DNA of 64,000 nt, from assembly GCF_036242395.1 (NCBI RefSeq), contig NZ_CP108458.1, forward strand, positions 2,108,001-2,172,000, given 5' to 3'. Source of the stretch: Kitasatospora sp. NBC_01266. GTDB lineage: Bacteria > Actinomycetota > Actinomycetes > Streptomycetales > Streptomycetaceae. Positions 8,178-16,500 of the stretch are shown here, in pieces (within the stretch, counting starts at the first letter, position 1; every line of letters begins with the position of its first letter). Under the pieces are notes generated by a model. That model was given only the letters and a program-made list of their open reading frames with translations, was not told the DNA's origin and searched no databases. A program made the translations under genes and the position numbers.

Positions 8178-9370
8178 TCAGGGAGCCAGCGCCTTGCCGA
8201 GCCGGCGCAACCCCTCGGCGATCTCCACCGGCGGGTGGGCGGTGAACGACATCCGCAGCGCCCGGTGGTCGGCGGCTCCGGCGAAGAACGGCGCCCCGGG
8301 CACGTAGGCGACCTCGTGCGCCACCGCCACCGGCAGCAGGGCGGTCGCGTCGTAGCCCTCGGGCAGCCGGACCCAGAGGAACATGCCGCCCTGCGGCCGG
8401 TTCCAGACGCTGCCGACGGGCAGTGCCTGGGGCAGCCCGGCGAGCAGCGCGTCGCGTCGCTCGCGGTAGGCGGCCTTCACCCGGGCCAGGTGGGCGTCCA
8501 GGTCGTTGTCCGCCAGATACCGCACGGCCGCGGCCTGGTCGACGGTGGAGGTGTGCAGATCGGCGGCCTGCTTGGCGATCACGCAGGCGCGCCGCAGCGC
8601 CTCGGGGGCGCGCAGCCAGCCGAGCCGCAGTCCGGGCGCCAGCACCTTGGAGAAGCTGCCGAGCAGCACCGTGCGGTCGGCCGCCTCCGGATAGCTCGCC
8701 AACCGCGCCACCGGCTCGCCCTCGAAACGCAGTTCACCGTACGGGTCGTCCTCGATGAGCCACAGCCCGTGCCGCTCGGCCACCTCGGCGATCGCCTGGC
8801 GGCGGGCGGCGGGTATGGTGCGGCCGGTCGGGTTCTGGAAGGTGGGGATCAGGTAGAGCAGCTTGGGCCGCTCGCGCTCGACCAGTTCGGCCAGCGCCGC
8901 CGGGTCGACCCCGTCCGCGTCGGTGGGCACCGGCAGCACCCGGGCGCCGATCAGGCCGAAGCACTGCAGCGCGGCCAGGTAGCTGGGGTCCTCGACCAGC
9001 ACCACGTCACCGGGTTCCAGCAGCGCGGTGGCCAGCAGCGCCAGACCCTGCTGCGAACCGGTGGTGATCACCAGGTCGTCCGCCCCGGTGGCCAGCCCCT
9101 GCTCGGTGAGGCGGGCGGCGACGGCGGCGCGCAGGTCGCCGTCGCCCTCGGTGGTGGAGTACTGCAACGCCTGCCCGGCCCGCTCGGCGAACACCCGGTC
9201 GTAGGCGGCCCGCAGGCCGGCCGCGTCGAAGAGCTCGGGGGCCGGCAGGCCGCCGGCGAAGGAGATCACCTCCGGGCGCGGGCGGTCAGCGCGAGAAGAT
9301 CGCGCACCGGTGACGTACCGACCCGGGCGACGCGGGCGGCCAGGGCGGGAGGAGCGACTCTGAGGCTCAT
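8178..9370 (-). pseudogene. PLP-dependent aminotransferase (MocR/2-aminoadipate type), frameshifted N-terminus
   Basis: This is a fold-type I aminotransferase. The PLP lysine is in GSFSKVLAPGLRLGW; upstream are TTGSQQGL, PTFQNPTGRT and EDDPYGEL, and the C-terminal Arg is in RMSFTAHPP. The unbroken part starts at 9269 (MISFAGGLPAPELF), but the only start there is a GTG fused to its own GGAGG. The expected N-terminus, MSLRVAPPALAARVARVG to LLALTAR, lies upstream from ATG 9370 in another frame. Gaining one base or losing two near the G-run 9274-9276 joins the two into about 396 residues. As with the adjacent MFS gene, this may be a sequencing artefact or an early pseudogene. The substrate is unknown. 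Confidence 0.8.
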
Positions 9371-9417
9371 GGGTGGTCAGCGTAGAGACACCGACAGACA
9401 GAAGATACCCCCGCTCA

Positions 9418-9492
9418 CCTCGTGGGCGGGGGCACTTCTGACCTCATCGGCCGGGGGTGACTTCTGACCTCGTGAGCAGGCGGAAGTCCTGA
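9418..9492 (+). repeat. Three degenerate 24-26-bp tandem repeats
   Basis: Units 9418-9441, 9442-9467 and 9468-9492 each begin CCTC and end with a variant of CTTCTGA or GTCCTGA, with a G-rich middle. They lie in the 200-base region upstream of the aminotransferase, where no gene is seen. Confidence 0.55.
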
Positions 9493-9523
9493 GTTACCGT
9501 CAGAGAGCCAGGCCGGTCGGGTC

Positions 9524-9555
9524 GACACGGCACCGGACCGACACGGCGTCGGACC
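9524..9555 (+). repeat. 16-bp tandem duplication
   Basis: GACACGGCACCGGACC is followed directly by GACACGGCGTCGGACC (two mismatches), just downstream of the alcohol dehydrogenase stop. No function is apparent. Confidence 0.5.
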
Positions 9556-9577
9556 GACGCGTCAGATCAACGCAGCG

Positions 9578-10630
9578 TCAGATCGTCGCGACGTCGATCA
9601 CGAAGCGGTAGCGCACGTCGCTCTTCAGCACGCGGGTGTAGGCCTCGTTGATCGCGCTCGCCTCGATCACCTCGATGTCCGCGCCGATGCCGTGCTCAGC
9701 GCAGAAGTCCAGCATCTCCTGGGTCTCCCGGATGCCGCCGATCATCGAGCCGGCCAGCGACTTGCGCTGCCCGATCAGCGCGAACGGCGCCACCGGCATC
9801 GCCTGCTCGGGGGCGCCGACCTGCACCAGGGTGCCGTTGGTGCGCAGCAGGCCCAGGTAGGCGTTGAGGTCGAGGTCGGCCGAGACCGTGTTGACGATCA
9901 GGTCGAAGCTGCCGGCCAGCCGCTCGAAGGTGTCCGGGTCGCTGGTCGCGTAGTAGTGGTCCGCGCCCAGCCGCAGGCCGTCCTCGCGCTTGCTCAGCGT
10001 CTGGCTCAGCACGGTGACCTCGGCGCCGAGCGCGTGGGCGATCTTGACGCCCAGGTGCCCGAGGCCGCCCAGGCCCACGACGGCCACCTTCTTGCCCGGG
10101 CCCGCCTGCCAGTGGGCGAGCGGCGAGTAGGTGGTGATGCCGGCGCAGAGCAGCGGCGCGGCGACGTCCAGCCCCAGGCCCTCGGGAATCCGCAGCACGT
10201 AGTTCTCGTCCACCACGATGTGGGTCGAGTAGCCGCCGTAGGTCGGCTCGCCGTCCCGGCCCTGGCTGTTGTAGGTGCCGATCATGCCGCCGCTGCCGGT
10301 GCAGTACTGCTCCAGGCCGGCGCGGCAGTTGTCGCACTCCCGGCAGGAGTCGACGAAGCAGCCGACGCCGACCCGGTCGCCGACCGCGTACCTGGTGACC
10401 CCGGGGCCGACCTCGGCGACCACGCCCGCGATCTCGTGGCCCGGGACCATCGGGTAGGTGCCCACTCCCCAGTCGGCGTTGACCTGGTGGATGTCGGAGT
10501 GGCAGATGCCGGCGAACTTGATGTCGATCAGGATGTCGTGCTCGCCCAGCGCGCGACGCGCGATGGTGGTCTTCTCCAGCGGTGCGCTCGGGGCGGGTGA
10601 GGCGTAAGCGGTGACAGTGGTCTGCGTCAT
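9578..10630 (-). CDS. Zinc-dependent NAD(P)-linked alcohol dehydrogenase
   Basis: This 350-residue medium-chain dehydrogenase is of the cinnamyl-alcohol/YahK type. Catalytic zinc ligands are in AGICHSDIH and PGHEIAG; the structural zinc loop is [20 protein letters not shown]. The dinucleotide fold is [13 protein letters not shown], and [13 protein letters not shown] is typical of this subfamily. It should interconvert aldehydes and alcohols, often for detoxification. The ATG at 10630 is preferred over an upstream GTG at 10636. The gene is divergent from an MmyB-like regulator, with two inverted repeats between them, an arrangement often seen for such regulators and the oxidoreductases they control. 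Confidence 0.9.
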   Translation of the reverse strand: MTQTTVTAYASPAPSAPLEKTTIARRALGEHDILIDIKFAGICHSDIHQVNADWGVGTYPMVPGHEIAGVVAEVGPGVTRYAVGDRVGVGCFVDSCRECDNCRAGLEQYCTGSGGMIGTYNSQGRDGEPTYGGYSTHIVVDENYVLRIPEGLGLDVAAPLLCAGITTYSPLAHWQAGPGKKVAVVGLGGLGHLGVKIAHALGAEVTVLSQTLSKREDGLRLGADHYYATSDPDTFERLAGSFDLIVNTVSADLDLNAYLGLLRTNGTLVQVGAPEQAMPVAPFALIGQRKSLAGSMIGGIRETQEMLDFCAEHGIGADIEVIEASAINEAYTRVLKSDVRYRFVIDVATI

Positions 10631-10680
10631 GGCCACCAGCCTGCCGCCGACCGCTGCCGGGTACCAGGACCGGGTTCAAC

Positions 10681-10711
10681 GTAGGCACACGGTTCCTACC
10701 ACTGGCGGTAG
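10681..10711. promoter_or_regulatory. Overlapping inverted repeats between dehydrogenase and regulator
   Basis: GTAGG at 10681-10685 pairs with CCTAC at 10695-10699; CTACC at 10696-10700 pairs with GGTAG at 10707-10711. The shared middle arm suggests two overlapping operator half-site pairs, probably for the adjacent MmyB-like regulator. Confidence 0.5.
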
Positions 10712-10752
10712 CACCCTGCGGAGCGGGGCGCGAGCGCGGTCATACTGGACGG

Positions 10753-11616
10753 ATGGACCAGCGCACCGAACTGAGCGAGTTCCTCCGCTCCCGCCGGGCC
10801 CGACTGCAGCCGCAGGACGTCGGGCTCATCTACTACGGCGGCCGCCGCCGGGTCCCCGGGCTGCGCCGGGAGGAGCTGGCCCAGCTGGCCGGGGTCAGCG
10901 TCGCGTACTACACCCGGCTCGGCCAGGGCCACGCCGAGAACGTCTCCAGCACCGTGCTGGACGCGATCGCCGACGCGCTGCGGCTCAACGGGGCCGAGCG
11001 CGAGCACCTGTCCCGCCTGGTGCGGCCCGTGCACCGCCGCTCCCGCGCGGCCGTGCGCCCGCAGCGGGTCCGGCCCGAAGTGCAGCAGCTGCTGGACACG
11101 ATGCACGCGGTCCCCGCCTGCGTGCTGGGTCGGCGGATGGACGTACTGGGCTGGAACCCGCTGCTCTGCGCGCTCTACAGCGACTACCCCGCGCTCCCGG
11201 TCGAGCAGCGCAACCTGGCCCGGCAGGTCTTCCTCGACCCGGCCGCCCGCGAGTTCTTCGTCAACTGGCAGGGCAAGGCCGCCGATGTGGTCGCCTCGCT
11301 GCGCCTGGAGGCCGGCCGCTACCCGGACGACCCGCGACTGTGCGCGCTGGTCGGTGAACTCTCGGTGCAGAGCGAGGACTTCCGGCAGCTCTGGGCGACC
11401 CACAACGTGCAGGACAAGGGGTACGGCAGCAAGGATCTGCACCACCCGGTGGTCGGCCGGCTGTCGCTGCGCTACGAGACCTTCGCGCTGCCGGCCGACC
11501 CGGACCAGACCCTGCTCACCTACCACGCCGCGCCGGGGTCGAGCTCGGCCGAGTCGCTGCGGCTGCTGGCCAGCTGGTGGGCGAGCGAGCAGCGCGAGCG
11601 GTCGCGCACCGGCTGA
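10753..11616 (+). CDS. XRE regulator with MmyB-like ligand-binding domain
   Basis: This 287-residue protein has an N-terminal HTH (LRREELAQLAGVSVAYYTRLGQG, about 36-58). A long C-terminal domain of the MmyB type follows, with VLGRRMDVLGWNPLLCALY at about 122-140 and a tail motif HHPVVGRLSLRYETFALP. MmyB domains bind small hydrophobic molecules such as fatty acids. The ATG at 10753 is only about seven bases after CATACT (10741-10746), a plausible -10 box, so the mRNA may be leaderless; no Shine-Dalgarno is visible. It most likely represses the divergent alcohol dehydrogenase. Confidence 0.85.
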   Translation: MDQRTELSEFLRSRRARLQPQDVGLIYYGGRRRVPGLRREELAQLAGVSVAYYTRLGQGHAENVSSTVLDAIADALRLNGAEREHLSRLVRPVHRRSRAAVRPQRVRPEVQQLLDTMHAVPACVLGRRMDVLGWNPLLCALYSDYPALPVEQRNLARQVFLDPAAREFFVNWQGKAADVVASLRLEAGRYPDDPRLCALVGELSVQSEDFRQLWATHNVQDKGYGSKDLHHPVVGRLSLRYETFALPADPDQTLLTYHAAPGSSSAESLRLLASWWASEQRERSRTG

Positions 11617-11646
11617 CGGCCCCGCTGCCCGGTGGCCCGGCGCCGC

Positions 11647-11910
11647 TCAGTAGACCAGATAAGCGGGTCGGTGCCCCTCGTCCTGGATCTCGCCGGCCGC
11701 CTGGGCCCGCAGCTTGTGCGACAGGTCGTCCAGCGCCCGCCAGGCGGCCACCTCCTCGCCGATTCTGGCCAGCGGGCGGTCGTCCGCACTGCGCAGCGCC
11801 TCGCCGTGACCGGCCAGCCCTGGCGCCCGGGCCCCGACCAGCCGGGCGTCACAGCGCGTGTGCACGCCGTCTTCCTCGAAACTCAGCTCGACATCCCAGT
11901 GATTACGCAT
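11647..11910 (-). CDS. DUF1876 family protein
   Basis: This 87-residue protein is of a family common in actinomycetes. The start MRNHWDVELSFEEDG, the middle RIGEEVAAWRALDDLSHKL and the C-terminus are typical. AGGAGG sits six bases before the ATG, an excellent ribosome site. The fold of the family resembles a double-stranded RNA-binding-like alpha/beta domain, but no function is established. It is convergent with the MmyB-like regulator and divergent from the proline-rich gene. Confidence 0.85.
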   Translation of the reverse strand: MRNHWDVELSFEEDGVHTRCDARLVGARAPGLAGHGEALRSADDRPLARIGEEVAAWRALDDLSHKLRAQAAGEIQDEGHRPAYLVY

Positions 11911-12085
11911 GGCCCGCCTCCTGGTTCCCCTCCAGCCTGAACCCGGGGACCGGGGGTCGGCAAACGCCCGGCCCGCCCCGGCCACCGTGATCGGATCCGG
12001 CCACCCCCTTGTCGGCGCCCGCGCGGCCTGAGGATGATCTGACGGTACGTCCGCCATCGACGCCGCATCCTCCACTGGAGTCGCC

Positions 12086-12346
12086 TTGCCGATCCTGCCC
12101 GAGCCGCCCGAGCTCCCCGAACCTCCCGACCTCCCCGAGCCTCCTGAGCTGCCGGTATTCGGAGAGCTGCCGGTGCCCGGAGAGCTGCCCGACGCCCCGC
12201 ACCTGCCGCTGCACCACATGCTCGAGTTCCACCACCTCGCCGAGCCGTCCGAACTGCCGCAACCGCCCGAGTTGCCCGAGCCGCCCGACCTCCCGGAGCC
12301 CCCCGAACTGCCCGAGCCGCCCGACCTCCCCGAGTGGACTGCTTGA
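12086..12346 (+). CDS. Acidic proline-rich repeat protein (LPEPPE/D repeats)
   Basis: The TTG start has GGAG five bases upstream and gives 86 residues. The protein is built of six-residue units LPEPPE or LPEPPD: four or five at the N-terminus, a middle part with GELP units and a His cluster (LPLHHMLEFHHL, about 42-53), then five more units to the end. Such a sequence should form an extended polyproline II rod with regularly spaced carboxylates. There is no signal peptide or membrane segment. The opposite strand is also open, but only this strand has a ribosome site and balanced codon use. The TGA stop opens a palindrome (12344-12356). I do not know a matching family. Confidence 0.6.
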   Translation: MPILPEPPELPEPPDLPEPPELPVFGELPVPGELPDAPHLPLHHMLEFHHLAEPSELPQPPELPEPPDLPEPPELPEPPDLPEWTA

Positions 12347-12356
12347 CGGAACGTCA
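12344..12356. repeat. TGACG-N3-CGTCA palindrome on a stop codon
   Basis: TGACGGAACGTCA, perfect 5-bp arms. The first three bases are the stop codon of the proline-rich gene. Confidence 0.55.
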
Positions 12357-12445
12357 TCAACCCCCAATCATCAGAGCGCTCAGCGCCAACGATCACTCAC
12401 TGGGAGACCTCACGACGCCCCGCCAGCCGGCCACCAGGCGCCGCC

Positions 12446-12824
12446 GGGGTCAGCGACCTCGGCACCGGGGATCCGGCCGTGGCCGACGGCCGGATCCGGG
12501 TCGGCAGCGTGACCAAGACCTTCGTCGCCACCGTGCTGCTCCAGCTCTCGGCCGAGGGCCGGGTCGGGCTGGACGACCCGATCGGGAAGTACCTGCCCGG
12601 CGTGGTCCCGAACGGCGACGCGATCACCGTGCGCGAGGTGCTCAACCACACCAGCGGCATCGTCGACTGCACCGAGGACCCGCGGTTCGACCTGACCACC
12701 GAGGACGATCCCGTACCAGCAGTCCGAGATCCCCGCCGCCACCCAGGCGGTGATGGGCCTGGCGCTGGAGACCTTCTGCGCCGCACCCAGCGCCGGCACC
12801 AGCACCGGCACTGCGGCGAAGTAG
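12446..12824 (+). pseudogene. Serine hydrolase (beta-lactamase/DD-peptidase family) remnant
   Basis: A stretch of a penicillin-binding-like serine hydrolase: GVSDLGTGDPAV, then RIRVGSVTKTFVATV with the catalytic SxxK motif (SVTK), DDPIGKYLPGVVP and REVLNHTSGI. Near 12710 the homology jumps frame to the extreme C-terminus (PYQQSEIPAATQAVMGLALE) and stops at 12822-12824. The part that should hold the YxN and HxG motifs is missing, as are the signal peptide and first 60 or so residues. This is a gene with a 5' truncation and a large internal deletion. Confidence 0.75.
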
Positions 12825-12872
12825 CCGCCCCGCGCCGGGTCCGCACGCACAGCCGCGGACCCGGCGCCCGGC

Positions 12873-13436
12873 TCACAGCCCGACGGCCCCGTCGATCCGC
12901 TCGCGCAGCAGGTCGGCGTGCCCGCTGTGCCGGGCGTACTCCCTGATCAGGTGCAGCAGCACCCAGCGCAGCGACACCGTCCCGCGCCACTCGTCCTGGC
13001 CCACCACGTCGAGGTCGGGCGCGGCGGCGATGAACGCGGCGGCGAACTCCTGCTCCACGGCCCAGACCCGCCAGGCCTCGGCGATCACCGCCGGATCGGG
13101 CAGCGCGCCGTCGAAGTCCCGGTCGGGGTGGGCGGGCGAGACGAAGAGCGGCGGCGCGTCCTGACCGGCCAGCACCCGGCGGAACCAGCGGCGCTCGACC
13201 TCCGCGAGATGGCGGATCAGGCCCAGCAGCGAGAGCGTCGAGGGCGGCACCGAGCGACGCGTCAACTCGTCTTCCAGGCCACGGCACTTGAGCGCCACGG
13301 TGGCCCGCCCGGCCGCCAGGAAGTCGAGCAGCAGGGTCCGCTCGTCACCGGTGGCGGGGCCGCTGTAGGTCCGGTCCCGCTGGGGATCGACGAAGAACTC
13401 GGCACGTCTGCGAGGGCTGCTCACGGCCGCCATCAT
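12873..13436 (-). CDS. DinB/DUF664 family protein
   Basis: This 187-residue protein is a four-helix-bundle DinB-like protein. SLLGLIRHLAEVERRWFRRVL carries the first conserved His; LRWVLLHLIREYARHSGHADLLRERIDG at the C-terminus carries the other two, the metal-site pattern of mycothiol-dependent enzymes of this superfamily. Its ATG overlaps the stop of the MAB_1171c-like gene (ATGA), so it is the last gene of the operon starting at 15859. Function may be a thiol transferase or metal-dependent hydrolase. Both are inference from the fold. Confidence 0.85.
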   Translation of the reverse strand: MMAAVSSPRRRAEFFVDPQRDRTYSGPATGDERTLLLDFLAAGRATVALKCRGLEDELTRRSVPPSTLSLLGLIRHLAEVERRWFRRVLAGQDAPPLFVSPAHPDRDFDGALPDPAVIAEAWRVWAVEQEFAAAFIAAAPDLDVVGQDEWRGTVSLRWVLLHLIREYARHSGHADLLRERIDGAVGL

Positions 13437-14734
13437 GTCCCGGCGGGCAGTGCTGACGGGACACCGGGGGCACCGCCGGTCCCCTCCTGCGCCAGTGCCC
13501 GCACCGCCCGCCGCCGGACCGCCGCGACCGCCGGGCAGCCGTCGAAGGCCGCCGCGACCCGGATCAGCCACTCCGCCTCGGCATCCACCGTGCCGGGACC
13601 GGGAACGGGCTGCGGCACACCGGTCACCGTCGCGCTCCGGCAGCGCTGCCCGGCCCGCGCGGCCGCCAGGGCGGCGGCCAGCGTCGCCGCCTCCACCTCC
13701 GCGCCGTCCACCTGGCCGGCCGGGCCGACCGCCCGCACCTCCTCGGCGACCCAGGCCACCACCTGCGCACCCACGTAGGGGCGCAGCGCCAACTGACCGT
13801 CCCGGATCTCGATGATCCGCCGGTAGAGCGCGAACTCCGCGTCCCGCAGGGCCGGTCGCCGCCCGTCAGTGCCCTCGCCGAGGGCTATCTGCGGCATCGC
13901 GCCGTGCAGCGCCTCCCACAGCGGCCCGAGCGCCGTGTAGCGGCGACGGGCCCGCCACCAGCGCACCGGGGCGGTGATCCGCGCGCCCCAGCGGGTGCCG
14001 CCCCACACCGTCACCGTCGCCCCGCTCACCGTCAGGCTCGCGCAGATCAGGCCGATCACGTCGGAGACGGAGTCCTCGCCGCCCTTCTGCTGGGCGTGCA
14101 GCAGCACGTCGCGCACGTCGTCCAGCGTCCAGGCGCTCCACAGCACGCCGACGCCCGCCGCCAGGGTCATCAGCCACAGGCCGGTGCGCAGCAGGTTCCC
14201 GGCCACCTGCCGGGCCTGCCGGGTGAGCACCGAGCCGAGCACCACCAGGCAGCAGACCGAGAAGCCGCCGAAGAGCAGGTCGTAGCCGGCCAGCGGCCAG
14301 CACCGCCAGCCGCGCACCACGAACTCCTGGCCCTGGTCGGTGATGTCCGCGGTGCGGTAGAGCAGCGCCAGGCAGCACGGCGCCACCAGGACGGCCGCCA
14401 GCCAGCGCCGCAGCCGGGCCCGCGCGGCCACCGGATCGCCCTGCGGTCCCTGCAGCACCAGGGCGATCAGCACCAGCAGGCCGACCGCGCCGGTCTTCAG
14501 CAAGTCGCCGAACAGCAGGGTCAGTTCCCGGTTCGAGCCGATGCTCACCGCCGACAGCGTGCTGGGGGCCAGGATCGCCAGGCCGCCGGCCATGCAGAGC
14601 GCGAAGCCGCCCGCGTAAAGGCTCACCCGGTCGGCGCGGTTGCCGCGCAGCGCGACGAACCGCTGCACCGCGAAGGCCAGGAAGAGCGCGGCGGAGCCGT
14701 ACTCCGCCAGGTCGGCGGGTCCGGGGGCGGCCAC
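13433..14734 (-). CDS. MAB_1171c-type putative membrane transporter (DUF6545-like)
   Basis: This 433-residue protein has seven or eight predicted transmembrane helices in the first 250 residues. A cytoplasmic tail follows that contains the conserved segment WRARRRYTALGPLWEALHGAMPQI and then LRDAEFALYRRIIEIRDG. This architecture is known in actinomycetes as the MAB_1171c family; its function is not established. The GTG at 14734 overlaps the TAG of the ImmA/IrrE gene (TAGTG), which shows translational coupling; a longer frame to 14773 lacks support. The operon order XRE, ImmA/IrrE, MAB_1171c recurs in this group of bacteria, so the three probably act together. Confidence 0.8.
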   Translation of the reverse strand: MAAPGPADLAEYGSAALFLAFAVQRFVALRGNRADRVSLYAGGFALCMAGGLAILAPSTLSAVSIGSNRELTLLFGDLLKTGAVGLLVLIALVLQGPQGDPVAARARLRRWLAAVLVAPCCLALLYRTADITDQGQEFVVRGWRCWPLAGYDLLFGGFSVCCLVVLGSVLTRQARQVAGNLLRTGLWLMTLAAGVGVLWSAWTLDDVRDVLLHAQQKGGEDSVSDVIGLICASLTVSGATVTVWGGTRWGARITAPVRWWRARRRYTALGPLWEALHGAMPQIALGEGTDGRRPALRDAEFALYRRIIEIRDGQLALRPYVGAQVVAWVAEEVRAVGPAGQVDGAEVEAATLAAALAAARAGQRCRSATVTGVPQPVPGPGTVDAEAEWLIRVAAAFDGCPAVAAVRRRAVRALAQEGTGGAPGVPSALPAGT

Positions 14735-15255
14735 TAGACGCCCCCCGGTCTCCCGAACACCGACTCGGTCCACGAGGCCCGGCCGCCGCCCTCACCCCCG
14801 CGCCCGGTGGCGTCCAGCACGGCTCGGTGCAGGATCATCGAGGCGACCAGCTCCGCCTCGCGCTCCTGCGGCTCGGTGTACACCGTGCGTCCGAGCACCC
14901 GCTGCACCAAGTCCGAACCCAGGTGCGGCAGCAGCACCTTGGCGGCCGGCGCGCTCTGGTCGTGACGGCAGATCAGGTGCGCGGCCTCGTGCAGCAGGAT
15001 GTGCTGCTGGTGCAGGGGCGTGGTGTCGGCGGAGTAGAGGATGCAGTCGGCCTGGTCGGTGGTGACCAGCAGGCCGCACGGCAGATTGGGGCGCCCGCTG
15101 ACCGGGATCAGCTCGATCGGCCGACCGCGCCGTTCGGCCAGTCCGGCGACGAACCGCACGGCGTCGAACGGATCGGGTAAGTCCAGTGCCGCCACGGTCT
15201 GTTGGCACTGCTGCCAGGTCCGCCCACGCCGCGCCCGCCGCCCCCACACGTGCAT
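14734..15255 (-). CDS. ImmA/IrrE-family metallo-endopeptidase
   Basis: This protein of about 173 residues has the zinc protease motif HEAAHLICRH (HExxH) at its centre. Around it lies the usual ImmA/IrrE pattern: a strand before the site (DCILYSADTTPLHQQHILL) and REAELVASMIL after it, which contributes the third ligand region. Members of this family cleave or inactivate a partner XRE repressor. Here the XRE gene lies immediately upstream, 52 bases away, which fits such a pair. AGGGAGGA precedes the ATG at 15255; the in-frame GTG two codons later has slightly better spacing. Confidence 0.85.
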   Translation of the reverse strand: MHVWGRRARRGRTWQQCQQTVAALDLPDPFDAVRFVAGLAERRGRPIELIPVSGRPNLPCGLLVTTDQADCILYSADTTPLHQQHILLHEAAHLICRHDQSAPAAKVLLPHLGSDLVQRVLGRTVYTEPQEREAELVASMILHRAVLDATGRGGEGGGRASWTESVFGRPGGV

Positions 15256-15307
15256 TCCTCCCTCGCCGGGGCCGACGGGTCCGCCGCCCGTCCGACCCGC
15301 CGCCCGC

Positions 15308-15859
15308 TCAGCCCTTCTGACCGCCGCCCTCGCGCCGCGCGATGACGTCGATCATGTCGCTGATCGTCCCCACGCCCTCCGGCGAGAGGTTGACCGCGCG
15401 CAGCGCGACGCTGCGCACCCCAGCGTCCCGCAGAGCGCCGAGCAGTTCCAGTTCCTGGGCGATTCCGGCGCCCTGCTCGTCGTCGAAGAAGTACGCCACC
15501 GGGACCTGGAAGAACTGGGCCAGCGCCTCCAGATGCCGCTTGGTCGGATTGTCCCGCCGCCCGGTGCGCAGTTGCCAGAGGTAGGTGGCCGAGAAGGTTT
15601 CGCCGGTCGCCTCCCGGCAGGCCTTGGCGACCTCTTCGTGGCTGTACTGCTCGCGGTTGGGCCGCCGGACGACCCGGAACAGGCCGTCGATCTTCTCGGC
15701 CAGCGTGGTCGAGGCCCCCGTCATGATCGAACTCACCGTCGCGTCCCCCGTCGTCCGCTCTCCCGTCACCGCAAGGCCCGTCATCGAAATATCGGTCGTC
15801 GAAGTCCCGGTCCCGGCGTCAGGCGCCGTTCCCCGTACCGCGTCCTCGGCTTCCGTCAT
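15308..15859 (-). CDS. XRE-family regulator paired with ImmA/IrrE protease
   Basis: This 183-residue protein has a Thr/Ser-rich N-terminal tail of about 50 residues. The HTH follows: SHEEVAKACREATGETFSATYLWQLRTGRRDNPTKRHLEALAQFF is the recognition region, with an adjacent helix bundle to the C-terminus (SDMIDVIARREGG). The type is typical of ImmA-linked actinobacterial regulators. GGGAGG sits six bases before the ATG at 15859. It is the first gene of a four-gene operon (15859 down to 12873). A promoter is visible upstream (15913-15942). It probably represses the operon and is relieved by its protease partner. Confidence 0.85.
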   Translation of the reverse strand: MTEAEDAVRGTAPDAGTGTSTTDISMTGLAVTGERTTGDATVSSIMTGASTTLAEKIDGLFRVVRRPNREQYSHEEVAKACREATGETFSATYLWQLRTGRRDNPTKRHLEALAQFFQVPVAYFFDDEQGAGIAQELELLGALRDAGVRSVALRAVNLSPEGVGTISDMIDVIARREGGGQKG

Positions 15860-15912
15860 CGCACACCTCCCGGCCCGCCTGGCATGCACGGGTCCGACAT
15901 CAGATGGCGTTC

Positions 15913-15942
15913 ATCGTAGTTCACGCCGTGACCCGCTGTCAG
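15913..15942 (-). promoter_or_regulatory. Promoter of the XRE/ImmA operon
   Basis: On the minus strand, CTGACA (15937-15942) is 18 bases from TACGAT (15913-15918), close to the vegetative consensus. Transcription would start near 15906, giving a leader of about 47 bases. The remaining 150 bases to the zinc-ribbon gene show no clear promoter. Confidence 0.5.
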
Positions 15943-16122
15943 TGCGGTGGTTCCGATACTGCCCAACCGTGCGGGCAACGCGCGTAGGCCCGCCGCGGGG
16001 GCCGCGACCGGTCCTCCGGTCACCCTTGCCAGCGGCTGCCGGACGGAGTTGGATTGACCGGTGCGGGACGAATTGCGCCGATTGGTCCGACCGGCGCTCG
16101 CTCCGGACCGAGGAGTGTCGCC

Positions 16123-16377
16123 ATGATCACCGAACTGGCTGTCGAACATGTCGAGTTCACCTGCGGACACTGCTGGCACCGGTGGACCGCGGACTACGAC
16201 GTCCAGCACTACCAGGACGAGGACGGGTCCGACTGGGAGAACTTCTCGCACTCCGGCGTCCCGACCCCCTCGCCGTACTCGACGGACGGCGCCCCGGCCT
16301 GCCCGCGGTGCCACCGCCACTGGGTCGGCCACCTCACCGAACGCCACCTGCTCCCGCTGCCGACGGCCACCCGGTAG
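16123..16377 (+). CDS. Small zinc-ribbon protein
   Basis: This 84-residue protein has two cysteine pairs, CGHC (14-17) and CPRC (60-63), each followed by a His and Trp (CWHRW, CHRHW). They should form one zinc ribbon with a 42-residue acidic loop between the knuckles. GAGGAG lies nine bases before the ATG. The protein has no membrane segment. It is divergent from the XRE/ImmA operon. Similar small proteins in streptomycetes are uncharacterised; nucleic-acid or protein binding is likely from the fold only. Confidence 0.75.
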   Translation: MITELAVEHVEFTCGHCWHRWTADYDVQHYQDEDGSDWENFSHSGVPTPSPYSTDGAPACPRCHRHWVGHLTERHLLPLPTATR

Positions 16378-16423
16378 CCGGTCACCCGGCAGCCGGCCGG
16401 TCAGCGCCCGGCGGTTCAGCCGG

Positions 16424-16483
16424 TGACCGTTCAACCGCTGACCGCCGAGCGGCTGACCGTTCAACCACTGACCGTTCAACCAC
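16424..16483 (+). repeat. 15-bp tandem array downstream of the DUF3533-like gene
   Basis: Four units: TGACCGTTCAACCGC, a degenerate TGACCGCCGAGCGGC, then TGACCGTTCAACCAC twice. The array begins 18 bases past the stop at 16501 of the gene on the other strand. In that gene's frame it would keep encoding pentapeptides (WLNGQ, WLNGQ, PLGGQ, RLNGH). Confidence 0.75.
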
Positions 16484-16500
16484 CGAGGGCGGCGCCGGGT

